Below are positions 35,551-47,100 of a stretch of DNA of 64,000 bases, piece by piece (the stretch's first letter is position 1; every line of letters starts with the position of its first letter). The DNA lies in assembly GCA_007922305.1 (NCBI GenBank), contig ML677374.1, positions 10,644,492-10,708,491 of the forward strand. The letters are read 5' to 3'. Made by a program: the position numbers and the translations under genes. Source of the DNA: Dermatemys mawii (lineage: Eukaryota; Chordata; Testudines; Dermatemydidae). The notes beneath the pieces are model-generated. The model did no database searches and was not told the origin of the DNA. It saw only the letters and a list, made by a program, of their open reading frames with translations.

Positions 35551-35720
35551 ATTAGCAGCCATGTTAGTCTGTATCCTTAAATAGGATGATGGAGACTTGT
35601 GGCACCTTAGAGACTAGCAGTTTATTTCAGCATCCGATGAAGTGGGCTATAGCTCACGAAAGCTTATGCTGAAATAAACTGGTTAGTCTCTAAGGTGCCA
35701 CAAGTCTCCATCGTCTTATT
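35551..35720. repeat. SINE-like repeat, copy C, folded back on itself
   Basis: After the family head (CAGCCATGTTAGTCTGTATC) the copy runs into an inverted duplicate of itself. The arm at 35580-35633 is nearly the reverse complement of the arm at 35666-35720, with a 32-bp spacer (35634-35665) that derives from the inverted copy's central segment. The left arm stops at TTTATTTCAGCAT and the right arm starts at ATGCTGAAATAAA. Confidence 0.85.
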
Positions 35721-35774
35721 TCTGCATGGTTAATGACTCTTTCATTCATTCTTCAGGCCACAAAATATTTAGAC

Positions 35775-36443
35775 TGGACAAATACAAAATGGGGAATAAC
35801 TGGCTAGGCAGTATACTGCTGGAAAGGATCTGGTGGTTATCGTGAATCACAAATTGAATATGAGTCAGCAGTGTGGTAATTGTTCTGCTCCACTCAGCAT
35901 TGGTGAGGCCTCAGCTCACGAACTGTGGCCAGTTTTGGGGACTACCCTTTAAGGAAGATGTGGACAAATTAGATAGTCCAGAGTATAGCAACAAAATGAT
36001 AAATCGTTTAAAAAAAACCTGACCTATGAGAAAAGGATTAAAAAAAACCCTGAGCATGTTTAGTCTTAAGAAAAAAGGATTGAGATGGAACCTGCTAACA
36101 GTCTTCAAATATATTAAGAGCTGTTATAAAGAGGCCAGTGATCAATTGTTCTCCGTGTCCACTAAAAGCTGACAAGCAGTAATCAGCTTAATCTGCAGCA
36201 AGGGAGATTTAGGTTAGATATTTGGAAAAGCTTTCTAATTATAAGGATAGTTAAGCACTGGAATAGGTTTCCAAGGGAAGCTGTGGAATCCCTGTCATTG
36301 AAGGGTATTTTTTAAGAACAGACTATACTCAACTACCTGTCAGGCATGGTGTAAGATATACTTGGTCGTCCCTCAGCACAAGGTAATGGACAAGAACTAG
36401 ATAACCGCTTAAGGTCCCTTCCAGACCTACATTTCTATGAATA
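35775..36443 (+). mobile_element. 5'-truncated CR1 LINE, 3' end
   Basis: This is the 3' part of a CR1 retrotransposon in plus orientation. Landmarks in order are GGCCTCAGCTCACGAACTGT, GATGTGGACAAATTAGATAG, CAGTCTTCAAATATATTAAG, AATCTGCAGCAAGGGAGATT, AAGCACTGGAATAGGTTTCC and the CR1 terminus AAGGTCCCTTCCAGACCTAC followed by ATTTCTATGAAT. Frameshifts and A-rich insertions break any reading frame. The sequence resembles turtle CR1 subfamilies. Confidence 0.9.
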
Positions 36444-38400
36444 AGCTATTAAAGGAGAAAGGAATTGAAGAGTAACATACAAGTCAAACATCTGATAATA
36501 TAGAATAGTATTCATTATCTGTCTGATGGACACCATGTAATGAATCAGCTTTTAGGAACAATAACAATTGTTTACGGTTGTTCATTTTTAGCTGCTAAGG
36601 CTTATGTTTATATAGCATTTTATTCTAAAAAATCCTAAACCATTTCATGTGCTTAAACTGAAAAATATATGCAATGGATCACTGCTCTGAAGTTCATGAA
36701 TTTGGGTGTAATGCAGCAATTATAGTTAATTCCAGAACATTGAAAAAATTGTCTGTTATTGCTCATGAAAAAAAAAGAAGGTTGTGGCTAACATCAGAGG
36801 ACTTTTGTTCCAGAAATGACTAATAGTTTGATAGCAATCTGAAAATCATAAAGACCATTTTTCAAGACAAAACTGGTTTTATCATCCACTTCGCTAACAG
36901 ATTGTTGAGACCCAGAAATTACAAAGTAGTACTTCTCTATTCTGTCACTAGGGGATGCTCTGTGTTTTCTTTAGCTTTACTAAGCTATCGGGAACAGAAG
37001 AATTTTACTTGCCCATTTAGCATAGCAAATTAATTCAACAATTGTGAAAGAAATGTGCCTCATTCCTTGCTTGCATCTATAAAAATGTCTTTCAATATAG
37101 ATTTTTAAAAAGTAAAACTGATTCCATTTTAACCAATTCAAATTGAATTACTTGCACTGCAGTAAAAGGAAAGGAAGTTCCCTAAATTCCAATAAAAAGG
37201 GACAGAGTTAGGCCAAACAGGGAAAAAATCTGATGAGAACCCACAAATAAATATTTGAGGAAAAGCACAAAGATATCCTCCAGTTTTAAAGCTTCAGTCA
37301 ATTGATCAGGAAATTAGTTCAGACAAAACTCCTTTGAATAATCATTCTTAAAATACTCTGCCAGACAAGATTTGATGACAAATCATATCTCTATTTTTAG
37401 CAGTATAATTTACATTTCAATACTTTATGAACAAAAAGTTCAAAAAGTTCAAAAGGCAACGTGTTTTCAGATTCCCCCCTCTTAAGGCAAACTGCTAATG
37501 TTCAAGGGACAATGTCCTATTTGGTAGGCTCAAAACTTAATCTACCTCTTTTATTGTAAATTTGTTTGCAAACCCCATGTTATTCTTTCATTGCTTTCCT
37601 CCTCCTCTTCCCCCTCCTCCTCAATAAAAGCTGCTTCAATGGTTATTTTTCTACCATGGAAAACACAAGGTAAGTGTTCCCCAGCAACCTTCTATTGACA
37701 ACATAGGGTGCTAATGCATGTGAAATGCAGGGAAAATATTTTCTAGCAGGGAAATAGTGGGTTACTTTAAATAAAAGAAAGAAAATATTTTCAAAATGAT
37801 GACTAATGTCATCAATAATGTCATCATTTCAAGGACCTTGACAGAGTCCTTGAAATATTCTGGTGAGACATTTATAATTTTTAATAAGCAGCTGTAACTG
37901 TAGGACAAAGATCCTCCCATTCAGCTGTGTCACAACCACCAAGACAATTTCCTCTGGGTGGGGGAAAAAAAAAAAAAAAGTATAAATGACATTTCAGAGG
38001 TTCTTGAATTATCATCAGTGGAGAAAAATAGTTTTATAGAAGACAGGTTTTATACTGTTCATTAGAGGAATCTTGGTAAGGAAAATACTCATTTAACCTA
38101 CTTTATAAATTACTACTAGTGTCTTATTAGCTTAGCATCCCTGCACTTAAATCAATAAACAAGCTAACATTTCATGCTGGAAATTTCCATAGAAAAATAG
38201 GATTTACATATGTGGAAACAAAATTCCATTATATTAGGCCTCAGTCTTGCAAATCTCCATGTGCTTAACTTTAAGAACATGAGTACTCCTACTAGTCACA
38301 TATTAAAGTTAAGCACATACATAAATGTCTGATGTTTCAGGGCCTCAGATTGCATCTTTCATTATTACAGCTATTCACCTGAATGGTAGAGTAACACCTT
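36444..38400. other. Intergenic, no recognised gene
   Basis: This is AT-rich sequence between the CR1 copy and the TPST1 3' region. It contains a poly-A run (37967-37979) and a small hairpin with 11-bp perfect arms (37826-37836 and 37846-37856). I see no gene or identifiable transposon. Confidence 0.6.
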
Positions 38401-38459
38401 GCTTCTGCATGCTTATTTTCAAGTTAAAAGCTGCATTAATAACTCAAAACAAAAAAATC

Positions 38460-40520
38460 ACATTTAAAGCATTTATTTTGAAAAATAAAATACAAAAGAT
38501 CACTGCATTGTAAATGTACATGTAATTTATCAACATTTCAGAAATGTTTTTTTAAATAATTAAAAGATAGATATTTAACAATTTCCACATCAATAAAATT
38601 GAAACAGGCACAACTGTTCTACCAAAACAAAAAAACCACCACCACAAATTAGGACAAGCACAGGCCATTTTACAAAATTTCATACATTTAAATTCCAAAT
38701 GTTTCACAAACCATTTTTACAAACTTTTTAAACTTAAGGTCTGAAATTAAAGAAAGAGATAGACAGAATAGCAGTTTCAACATAGGCCAGGTTTTGCTTT
38801 AATTTCATTTTCAAACTGTAGAAACAGTTCTAAAAACGTAACACAGTACTACATTATCATCAGTGAAAGTGTTCACCATATCAGAAAAGTGCTTGTATTG
38901 TTACAGGTTGAAGTATGCTCACAAAACAAACAAACAAAAAACAACAAAACAAAAAGCTCCAAACAAAACAAAAATCACAGTCTGAAGGCAAATGGGAGAA
39001 GATTCTGAAAAAAGCAGGCCATGAGCGGTACACCTCACTGATCTCGGTAGGACAGTCCTTATAATATCATGTCAAAAAGAAAACAGTTAAACAAGTTAGA
39101 ATTTGTGCACTCATTTTATTTGTTAAAATTCATTTTGCAGCAAATGAATACATTTTCACAAATACAAAGAATAATTCACAGTTGGAACGGCAACAATCTC
39201 AACTGGTCCAAAATTACTACTCAAGCTAGGCACAGCCACTCATAAACCTTTCCTTCAACCCCATATGGATACTTTTAAAAGCATGAAAGTAGGAAGTAAG
39301 TCATTTGTAAGGCAAAGACAGTGAAAAGCTTTTTATGTCTATATACTTTCAATAAATCCTGTAGCTATATAGTGCAATTTTTTTATTACTATTAACCTTC
39401 TCTTCCATCACAAATTGACAGTGAAAATTGCTTCTGAGGATGCTTTCAAGGAGATTTTCCTGTTTTGCAACGTAAAAACAGCGCTAGATCAAATTCCAAT
39501 GCCAATTATTTATGAAAAAAAATTATCTGAGAGATAAAATTTTAAATGTTTTTCTTATGTAATACTAAATGAATGCTTTCCACAAGATTTCTAACTTAAG
39601 AACGTTTCCAAACAAAATTTATTTCTTTATAATGCAGCATAATCCTTGTGTACATATGCTGTTTATTTAGAACACTATGTTGCCCTGGTTTAATTTAAAA
39701 TGGATGTTGCATTTTGGTGGGCAGTCACAATATTTTAAGCAAGGAGTGCCCTAAAAATAAAATCATTATTGATCATAGCATTAGCGGTAATGCCTTCACC
39801 ATTCACCAATGTCCCAGTATAAAGTGCACTAAAAATATGCATTCTATATCCTGGCTATTTCTCAAAGAAATACAATTTTCCTGTGGCTGATTCAGGATGT
39901 ATGGGCCACTATAAGCAAAAAACATATGGTTAGCTCATTTTTTTCGTCATTTCTTATCCCTTTCTTTAGCTAAAGAATTGTCTTTAAAAATATAAAAAGC
40001 CTATTCAAAAAAACTTTGTCTTGCTAAAAGTGCATTTCAATTTGATGTACAAATGTCACCTGTATATTAATTTTAAGACAAATTAAAAATATGAAAATCT
40101 ACTAAAAAGTGCCAAATAGTATGTCCATTTTATATCTTCCTTTGTTTTTCTAGCCGTACCACAATGCAGAGAAATCCAAGAATAGAGCAAATGCTTTAAA
40201 TTCAGAGGTGATATTATCTAAGGCTATCTAGGAAGCCTGAAATGATGTAACTTGCACTTTTTTCAGCTCAGCATATTGAATTATACCAAATTGACTCATA
40301 TATATTACTTTGGAATCTGGACTAACTTAATACCTTCATGCAAAGTCCCAAATATATTAATGCAGAATACAATTTTCCACTCTGAAGCTTTCATTAATAA
40401 TCTGAGATTTTATAAAAAAAGATCACAATTAACCAGCTTAACAGAAATAATTGGAGCAGATAAATAACCTTGTAATTCTCCATTTATTACCTTATGTGCA
40501 ATGTAGGTCCATCAGATATT
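38460..40520 (-). other. TPST1: Candidate TPST1 3' UTR
   Basis: The sequence beyond the TPST1 stop codon is AT-rich and free of repeats I recognise. It holds several possible AATAAA signals on the minus strand, for example at plus positions 40483, 39662, 39383, 39116 and 38471. Which one is used cannot be decided from sequence. The TPST1 3' UTR could end at any of them. Confidence 0.35.
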
Positions 40521-40538
40521 CTACTCCACTGGTTCTGT
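40521..40538 (-). CDS. TPST1: TPST1 terminal coding segment (last exon)
   Basis: After acceptor TTTGCTTTAACAG (AG at 40540-40539) the exon codes for five residues, TEPVE, then TAG (40523-40521). Human TPST1 ends TEQVE, and the previous exon here ends KEMPQ in phase 0, so the join gives KEMPQ-TEPVE, a clear match to the human C-terminus. The rest of the exon is 3' UTR. A competing acceptor at 42.67 kb gives an unrelated tail and was rejected. Confidence 0.87.
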   Translation of the reverse strand, partial: TEPVE

Positions 40539-40991
40539 CTGTTAAAGCAAATATATGCATATATTAATACACACTGCTACCACCCATTTAAACAAAATTA
40601 GTTATTTTCCATTACAAAATAAAAATATCACTAACAGCGCCATTTAGTTATTTGGTTCTTTTTATTGTACTCAAGGCTCAATCAACAGAACAAAGTAGTA
40701 AGACTAATTTAATAGAAGCAATTTCAACTCCAACTTCAGATTTTCCAAAAGGGAAGCAATTATATACATTTTATAGTTCTTTTAGCATATACTGCCCATG
40801 AAGCATACTAACTCTACTGATGTATCACAAAGATTTTTTTATGTACAATGTTGTTGTAGCAGTGTTGGTCCCCGGATATGAGAGAGACAAGGTGGGGGAG
40901 GTAATATCTTTTATTGGACCAATTTTGGCTAGCGAAGAGACAAGCTTTTGAGCTGCACAGAGCTCTTCTCCAGATCTGGGAAAGGTACTAA

Positions 40992-41200
40992 GGGCTTGGC
41001 TACACTTACATTTTATAGTGCTCTAATTTGCTGGCTCGGGGGTGAAAAATCAATCCTCTGGGCACAGCAAGTCTGAGTGCTTTAAAGCACTAGTGCGGAC
41101 AGGCTCCCAGCGCTCGCGTGCAACCACACTCACACCTTAAACTGCTGCTGCGGGAGCATTCCCACGACAGTGCTTTGATGTTTCCAGCATAGCCATGCCC
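40992..41200. mobile_element. Nested Harbinger-like MITE
   Basis: The 209-bp insert starts GGGCTTGGCTACACTTACA and ends AGCATAGCCATGCCC, imperfect inverted repeats. It is flanked by TAA (40989-40991) and TCA (41201-41203), which fits a diverged 3-bp target duplication. The uninterrupted sister copy reads GGTACTCAGAGTGTCAC at the same point, confirming an insertion. Confidence 0.75.
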
Positions 41201-41499
41201 TCAGTGTCACAGAGAAACACAACGTGGAACAGATTGTTAAACATGAGGAGGTAACACATCGCAAGAAATTATTCAAACTGAAGTGGAAATTAACACCTTT
41301 GCAGTCACAGGACAAAAGGAGAGTTACTGGGTTTTAGACTGTTGTAATGAGACACAAAACCAGTGTCTCTATTGAGACCATGATTTTTGGTGTCTAGCTG
41401 GGTTATGAAAGGCTTGTGTTTTGAAGGTATTCTTTATGGATTTTTTTCCCCTGAAGTATCAATGTAATGGGCAAGTATATGGTAGAGACCCTGGATATT

Positions 41500-41745
41500 T
41501 TTTTTTTTTTTTGGCCTCCTTCTGCAGCATGGGGAATGGGTCCCCTCTAGATTGAACTAGAGTAAATAGTAGATTCTCTGAAATTGAAATCTTTTAATCA
41601 AGATTTGAGGACTTCAGTAACTCAGCCAGAGGTTATGGGCCTGTTGCAGGAATAAGTGAGTCAGGTTCTGGGGCCTGCAATGTACAGGAGGTCAGATTAG
41701 ATTATCATGATGGTCTCTCTGGCCTTGAAGACTATTAATCTAAGA
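41500..41745 (+). mobile_element. LINE (CR1-like) 3' end fragment
   Basis: The fragment contains TGGCCTCCTTCTGCAGCATG, GGTTATGGGCCTGTTGCAGG, GCCTGCAATGTACAGGAGGT, CAGATTAGATTATCATGATG and GGTCTCTCTGGCCTTGAAGA. This is the wording of a CR1-family 3' terminus different from the copy at 35775. It is 5'-truncated. Confidence 0.65.
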
Positions 41746-43011
41746 TATTACCTCATCCACTTTGTCTCTCTAAAGATTTTTTTATGACTTCAGTTAACAT
41801 GTTTTTCTCTTTTTGGAGAAACCTAAAACTATCACTTTTTTAGAATTAAATGGATTTAAATGTAACTGTATCAGTTCTACTACTATGAATTAGAAGAGTT
41901 CCATTTTGAATCATCTCACTTGGAACACAACAGACATTTGCTGCAAGTTAAGGACCAAATTCTGCTGACTTAACACCAGGTCAATTTTTTAAAAATAAAA
42001 TTATTTATACTTTAAATAACTGATATTGTAGGCTTCAGGAAACATGACAATTTAGGGTTTATAAAGCACAATGTCTCTATACTGTGCTCTATGAAGTATT
42101 TTTAAAATAGCTTAATTCCACTATTCAGAAATTCAAGAACACACAGGTATGTACTACCAACTGTGGACATGTACTACATATGCTGCAACTACACATGTAA
42201 TATTGTAGCTTAACAAGCCTTTGTCATCATTTAGTTCCACGAAATAACTGCATACGTCTTCAAATCAGTTTGCTGAAGTACTACTGCAAAAAATCAAACA
42301 TTTAATTTTTTCTTCACTTTTAAGCTGCATAGACACTTTGGCCAGCAGTTGAGAACTGAGCAATTCTGTGAGCAACAGCACATTTAGCTGAGTGGTGTCA
42401 GGTTCTTATTTGCTTTATATTAGCTAAGCACAGCAAAGCACGAACACTAACTGTTCAAAATGTAAGGTCAGGCAACCACCCAGTAACAGAGCAAAGCCCA
42501 GGTTAGAGATCGCACACAAAGAAAGTTTATCAGAAAGATTCAAGGTGCCCACAGCTAAGAGTTTTATGCTCTGAAAACATGAAACAGACACCACAGCTAC
42601 TCTACTTTACTGGTCCATGTTCATTTTATCTTGCCACGGGACTTCCTTTCTACTGTCTTCTTTGGCTGGAACAAAAGAAACCAATTTTGGTTTTTAAATA
42701 AAAAAATATTTTTAATTTGAACTGATGGGGCAAGTCAAAAGGTTTGATTTCACGTGATGAATTCTTCTGTGTATTTTCCTGAATCTCTAGTTTTAACAAA
42801 TCGAGAATAATTAAAAGTTATCCTTAAGAAAAATAGTTTGTTTCTATATATTTGGATATTGTATTACAAAATATGCCTATCTTTTTATCCTGAGAGTATG
42901 ACAATGAAAACATGAGCAAAGTTTCTGAAAAACTGGTTACAAACATCACACAAACCTTCCCAATGACCGTAAGAGGTAAGCAAGTACATTAAAAACTTTT
43001 TTATCTGGCAT

Positions 43012-43790
43012 GTTGGAGCAATGCGGGGTGCCAGTAAGTGAAAAATTCCAGTTAACTAAGAGGGAGGAAGTTTGGGTGCAGGAGGGGGTGTGGGAAAGGG
43101 TGTAGAGCACTGGATCTGGGCAGCGCTCGCCTCAGGTGGCTCCCTGGAAGCGGCGACATGTCCATGCTGCTCCTAGGGGGAGGCGCAGCTAAGCAGCTCT
43201 GCGTGCTGTCTCTGCCCACAGGCGACACCCCCCCACCCCAGCTCCCACTGGCCATGGCTCCTGGCCAATGGGAGCTGCAGAGCTAGCGCTCAGGGTAGGG
43301 ACAGTGCACTGATCCCCCCCCCCACCCCCGCCCTAAGCTGTGCCTCCACCTAGGAGCAGCAAGGACACGTCATTGCTTCCAGGGAGCCACGCAGAGCCAC
43401 GTAGGGAGCCTGCTGGCCATGGGCAGTGCATGAATCGCCAGCTGGGGGAGGCTAGACCCTAGCCTGCCCTTCTGCCCAAGGCCCTGCCCCATCAGAACCT
43501 AGGCCCCTCCCCCACTGCAGCCACCAGTCCCCATTCCAGGCTAGCACCCCCCCGGCCTCGGAGCACCACTGCCACGGCCCTGGAATGCTGGGAGGGTCAG
43601 TGCCGGAGCACCAGCTCCCACAATCCCAAATCTCAGGAGGGCAGGTGCCCCAACCTGAGCCACTGCACAGGGGCATGGGAGCCGCAGAGTGGGAAGCAGG
43701 AAGACTGGGTGAGGGATGTGGGTGGAGCCACGTCTGGCTGTTTAGGGAGGCACGGCCTCCCTCAGCCTATGATACCTGCTGCCCATGCTG
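43012..43790. repeat. GC-rich dispersed element, possibly Tigger-like
   Basis: The left edge (TATCTGGCATGTTGGAGCAA, then GCGGGGTGCCAGTAAGTG) resembles a Tigger/pogo-type terminus. The interior has repeated GGAGCAGC/GCTGCTCC and CCAGGGAGCCA motifs in opposite orientations, and a TGGCTGTTTAGGGAGGCACG stretch shared with the hAT element at 15.8 kb. The right edge is not clear. Its GC content contrasts sharply with the surrounding intron. Confidence 0.5.
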
Positions 43791-46270
43791 CCAGCCCCGC
43801 GCCATCTGAACTATAAACCAGACTTTTTACAGAAAAGATTACAGTGTGTTTTTTCAGTCTGTCTTGATTTTTGACCTCCACTTACCCATCCCCAATGCGT
43901 GGAGGCATGGCAATTAATGTTGCCCATTCTGCCAAATGTATTTGCCCCTGCTGCAGGAGCTCTCGGCCTCAAACTGTCCCTATTCCAGCAGTTAATCCTA
44001 TATCCCCCAGCACTCACCCTATCAATTCAGCCCCCTTCATTCAGTTCAGATGCCCACCCCATCAGCCTCCACCCCACTCAGTTCAGCCCCGTAGCCCCCA
44101 TCAATTCATATCCCACCTCTCCAGGTCTATTCCTCTCCCTGTTTTTATAGGGCGGAATCACATTAACATTAGATCTTTTTCAGTTTAACTTTTATATTGT
44201 TTTAATTACTTTGTCATGAACAAGCCCCAAGATAACAATACTGACAAGCACATCCAGCCTTTGGTATCTCAAGCACTTTGTACATAGATACGTCACCAGA
44301 AGTGCTGCCAATGACGGGGTCCTATCCTTTAGCCTTTCCTCATGTAACTGTCATTGGGAATTTTCCCTAGGTCAGCCCATAATTTGTTATACATTCCTAC
44401 AAACGACAACATGATCAATTTTTGTTTTCAGTCCAACTTTGTAACATTCTCACTCATCAGGTACAGTGTTTGTTTTCTTTTGGGTTTGTAAAACAGGCAA
44501 GTAAACATATTATTGATAAGTTTACTATCTTCATGGTAAAGGTGAGTGAGCATATTTTGCTCCTGGGTGAGATAATCTGCATAATGCTTTTTCAAGGCCA
44601 GATTAATGGAATAAAACAAGGCACATTTAGATGCAGTTGTCTTCTCTTTATCATTAGTTTTGCCACCATATTAAAAGCAATGAAAAAAATGTAGTTGATA
44701 ATTTTATAACATGTAAATTTATTGTACAATAATTTCTCAATGTAGATTAATCAATTGAAAAATATATCTGTTTAACAGTCTACATTTCTTAGTTCTTTAA
44801 AACTTGTTTGTAGTCACATCTACATATTAGTCTAATGGAAATCTGAGAATTAAGTATTACTTTCTCTTTGATTAAAGTAAAGGTCATTAAAGTGTTAGCA
44901 GAAGACCAGTACTAATACCAACAACAGAAACCAGAGTTTGAGATGCCACACATAGAGATGGAAAGCCTTTGTTGGGTTTATACTGATACCAATCCTAGAT
45001 CAGGCACTCTCTTGGCCATTTATGTCTGAAGGACCTCAAGTCTGTTATTGAAACTACAAGGAAATACCTTCTCTAGTCATTACTGCTCACATAGCCCCTG
45101 TTCTAACTTCAATACCCTTTGGGACAGGACTGTGCCATGTATAAGCATCACATTATTAGTAGTGCTTAATAAATAATTATATTACTATAGAATAGAATAC
45201 ACTGGACTTCTTTGGGAGGATAATCCGCCCTCGCCTCCCCATAAATAAATGTAATTGCATTACACTGTCAGCAAAACTCCCTGTACCCAATTTGAATTAG
45301 AATTAAAGTTGTGAAGAATATTAACTAGTTCATTGTTCTTAGTAATTGATGAGATAACCATTCTTTACTGCCCGGGAATGAACTGCTTTACTGAAGGGTG
45401 CCAAAACACTCTGGAGATAGCCAAGCTATCTGCCCATACTTGATTTATAACCTTTCAGAACAAGGAAACAGATAGAAGATTAAGTTTCTTTACTACCAAC
45501 AGTAATGCACAACATTCCAGTTGGAGGTATTTAGAATGAAACTTGGCCTGAATGGCAAAGTTCAGATCCGAAGTTTCCCAAGGTTCCAGGAATGTTTGGA
45601 TCTGGCACTATGTCTTGGACTCCTCTCTAGTTTGGACGTAGTAGCGTGCTACATTCCATACCACAGATGCAAACAGGCTCAGGAATAGTGTGGGGATGCT
45701 AGGACTCTCAAGGACTGTGCAGGAGAAGAGCAATGAAGATCTCAAACTCTATGGGAAAGCTGCTAGGCACGCAGTTTTCCTGTCACCCATTTGCAAACAA
45801 GACATCAAGTAGAAAAAGTTGGCATGGAACTAAATATTGGAAGGAGGATACAAGAAGGTCCCATCCCATAGAGGGGAAAAAAATCAAATTACTCTAGACA
45901 CAGGGGCAAACTACATACAATTCCCAATTTATGGCAAATACTTCATTAATTCAGATGACGAAGTTCTCTAAAGAGAAGAAAAATGTAATGCCCTATAAAC
46001 TCAGATCATCTAAGCATTCCTTCAGAGGGAAGCAAAGCACTATGTAGCTTAACAAATCTGACCATTATTATCATCAACTTCGGTCATGTAAGGCCTATCT
46101 ATTCATAGGAGGACATGTTACCTATGACTCAACCATATATAACCACACTGAAATGCCAAAGTCAGTGCTCTATAAAGTGATTGTTAATAAAGTCATCCAT
46201 CACATATCTCTCTCGCACACTTTCTCCATATCACTTCACCAGAGAGAAGGAAAACAATCCAATACTGTAC

Positions 46271-46321
46271 CTGTGGCATTTCTTTAAGAAAATCAGGAAG
46301 CTGAAATTCACCTTTATAGAC
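46271..46321 (-). CDS. TPST1: TPST1 penultimate coding exon (51 nt)
   Basis: This small exon has acceptor TTTTTTTTGCAG (AG at 46323-46322) and donor CAG|GTACAG. It encodes exactly 17 residues in phase 0, VYKGEFQLPDFLKEMPQ, nearly identical to human TPST1 residues 349-365. It follows TRR of the previous exon in frame. It is too short for open-frame detection and was found by looking for the expected C-terminal sequence. Confidence 0.95.
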
Positions 46322-46479
46322 CTGCAAAAAAAAAACCCAACACATAGTAAAACCCTAAAGGGATGCTATCATGTTATGTTCAAACTGCTAATAAGAGGAA
46401 TTCTGTTCAATAAAAAATAGGTTAGTCTGGATCATCTGGAACTAGGCATGCTAATCAGACATGCCTGGAGCATGGCAGA

Positions 46480-47100
46480 TTTATTTAAATCAAGGTTTCC
46501 TGTTTGCGGATTTAAATCTTGATTAAAATTGTATATTTAAATCATTTACTGTAATTGTGTTTTGCATTTGTACTTCTTAGCTATTTTTCTAAAACAAATT
46601 GAGTCCCATGGGTTGGTAACCACTAAAACATGTTGATTTGCAACTAAATATAGCATTTACACTAAATTTAGGCTTCTTTTACGAACTAGTAGATCTCATT
46701 GTCACAACTAGCTTTTATTCATAGATTGGAAAAGGAAAACAAGCTTTTCTACTTTGAATGCAGTAGTTATTGAACCAAACTAGTTGAATAAACTTGAAAT
46801 GAATAAAATATTCTCTCTATACCTCCAGAAGAGGCTACTCCTGAATAATTGGCTTAGTGCTTTAGTAAACTCTGATTCCAGATGCTTAGTTACAAAGTTC
46901 AAACATGTACTTGTTAATATTTTATATTTAAATAATTTTAACAGATTATAGCGAATTTATGCCTTAACATACACTGTCATGTTCAAATTTAATTTTAAAT
47001 GTTTATTTAAAAAATAAAACTATTTAAACTTTTAAAAATCTGATTTAAATAAAAACTGATTGTATTTTATCTTTTAAATCACTGATTTGTATCCATCAGG
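46480..47100. repeat. AT-rich dispersed repeat with TTTAAATC ends
   Basis: Both ends carry palindromic ATTTAAATC-type motifs (TTATTTAAATCAAGGTTTCC at the left, TCTTTTAAATCACTGATTTG and then TATCCATCAG at the right). I recall a reptile repeat of this style with multiple GATTTAAATCA motifs. The boundaries and class are uncertain. Confidence 0.45.

Larger units (their letters stand above)
40848..41775. repeat. Composite dispersed repeat with inverted ends
   Basis: The left end runs GAGAGACAAGGTGGGGGAGG, then TAATATCTTTTATTGGACCA. The right end is the inverse, AAGATATTACCTCATCCACT, then TTGTCTCTCTA. The left part matches the copy at 29038-29290. Two other repeats lie within it: a MITE at 40992-41200 and a LINE-like 3' end at about 41500-41745. 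It is therefore a nest of at least three insertions. Confidence 0.7.
40539..46270 (-). other. TPST1: TPST1 last intron
   Basis: This is a 5.7-kb intron with a GTACAG donor and a TTTAACAG acceptor on the minus strand. It contains a composite repeat at 40848-41775 with a nested MITE, and a GC-rich element at 43012-43790. The remainder is unique AT-rich sequence. Confidence 0.85.

Noticed and set aside
42621..42665. Candidate last exon of TPST1 with tail PKKTVERKSRGKIK after a TTTCTTTTGTTCCAG acceptor
   Set aside because: It is in frame, but the tail has no likeness to the TPST1 C-terminus. The acceptor at 40540-40539 gives TEPVE-stop, matching human TEQVE.
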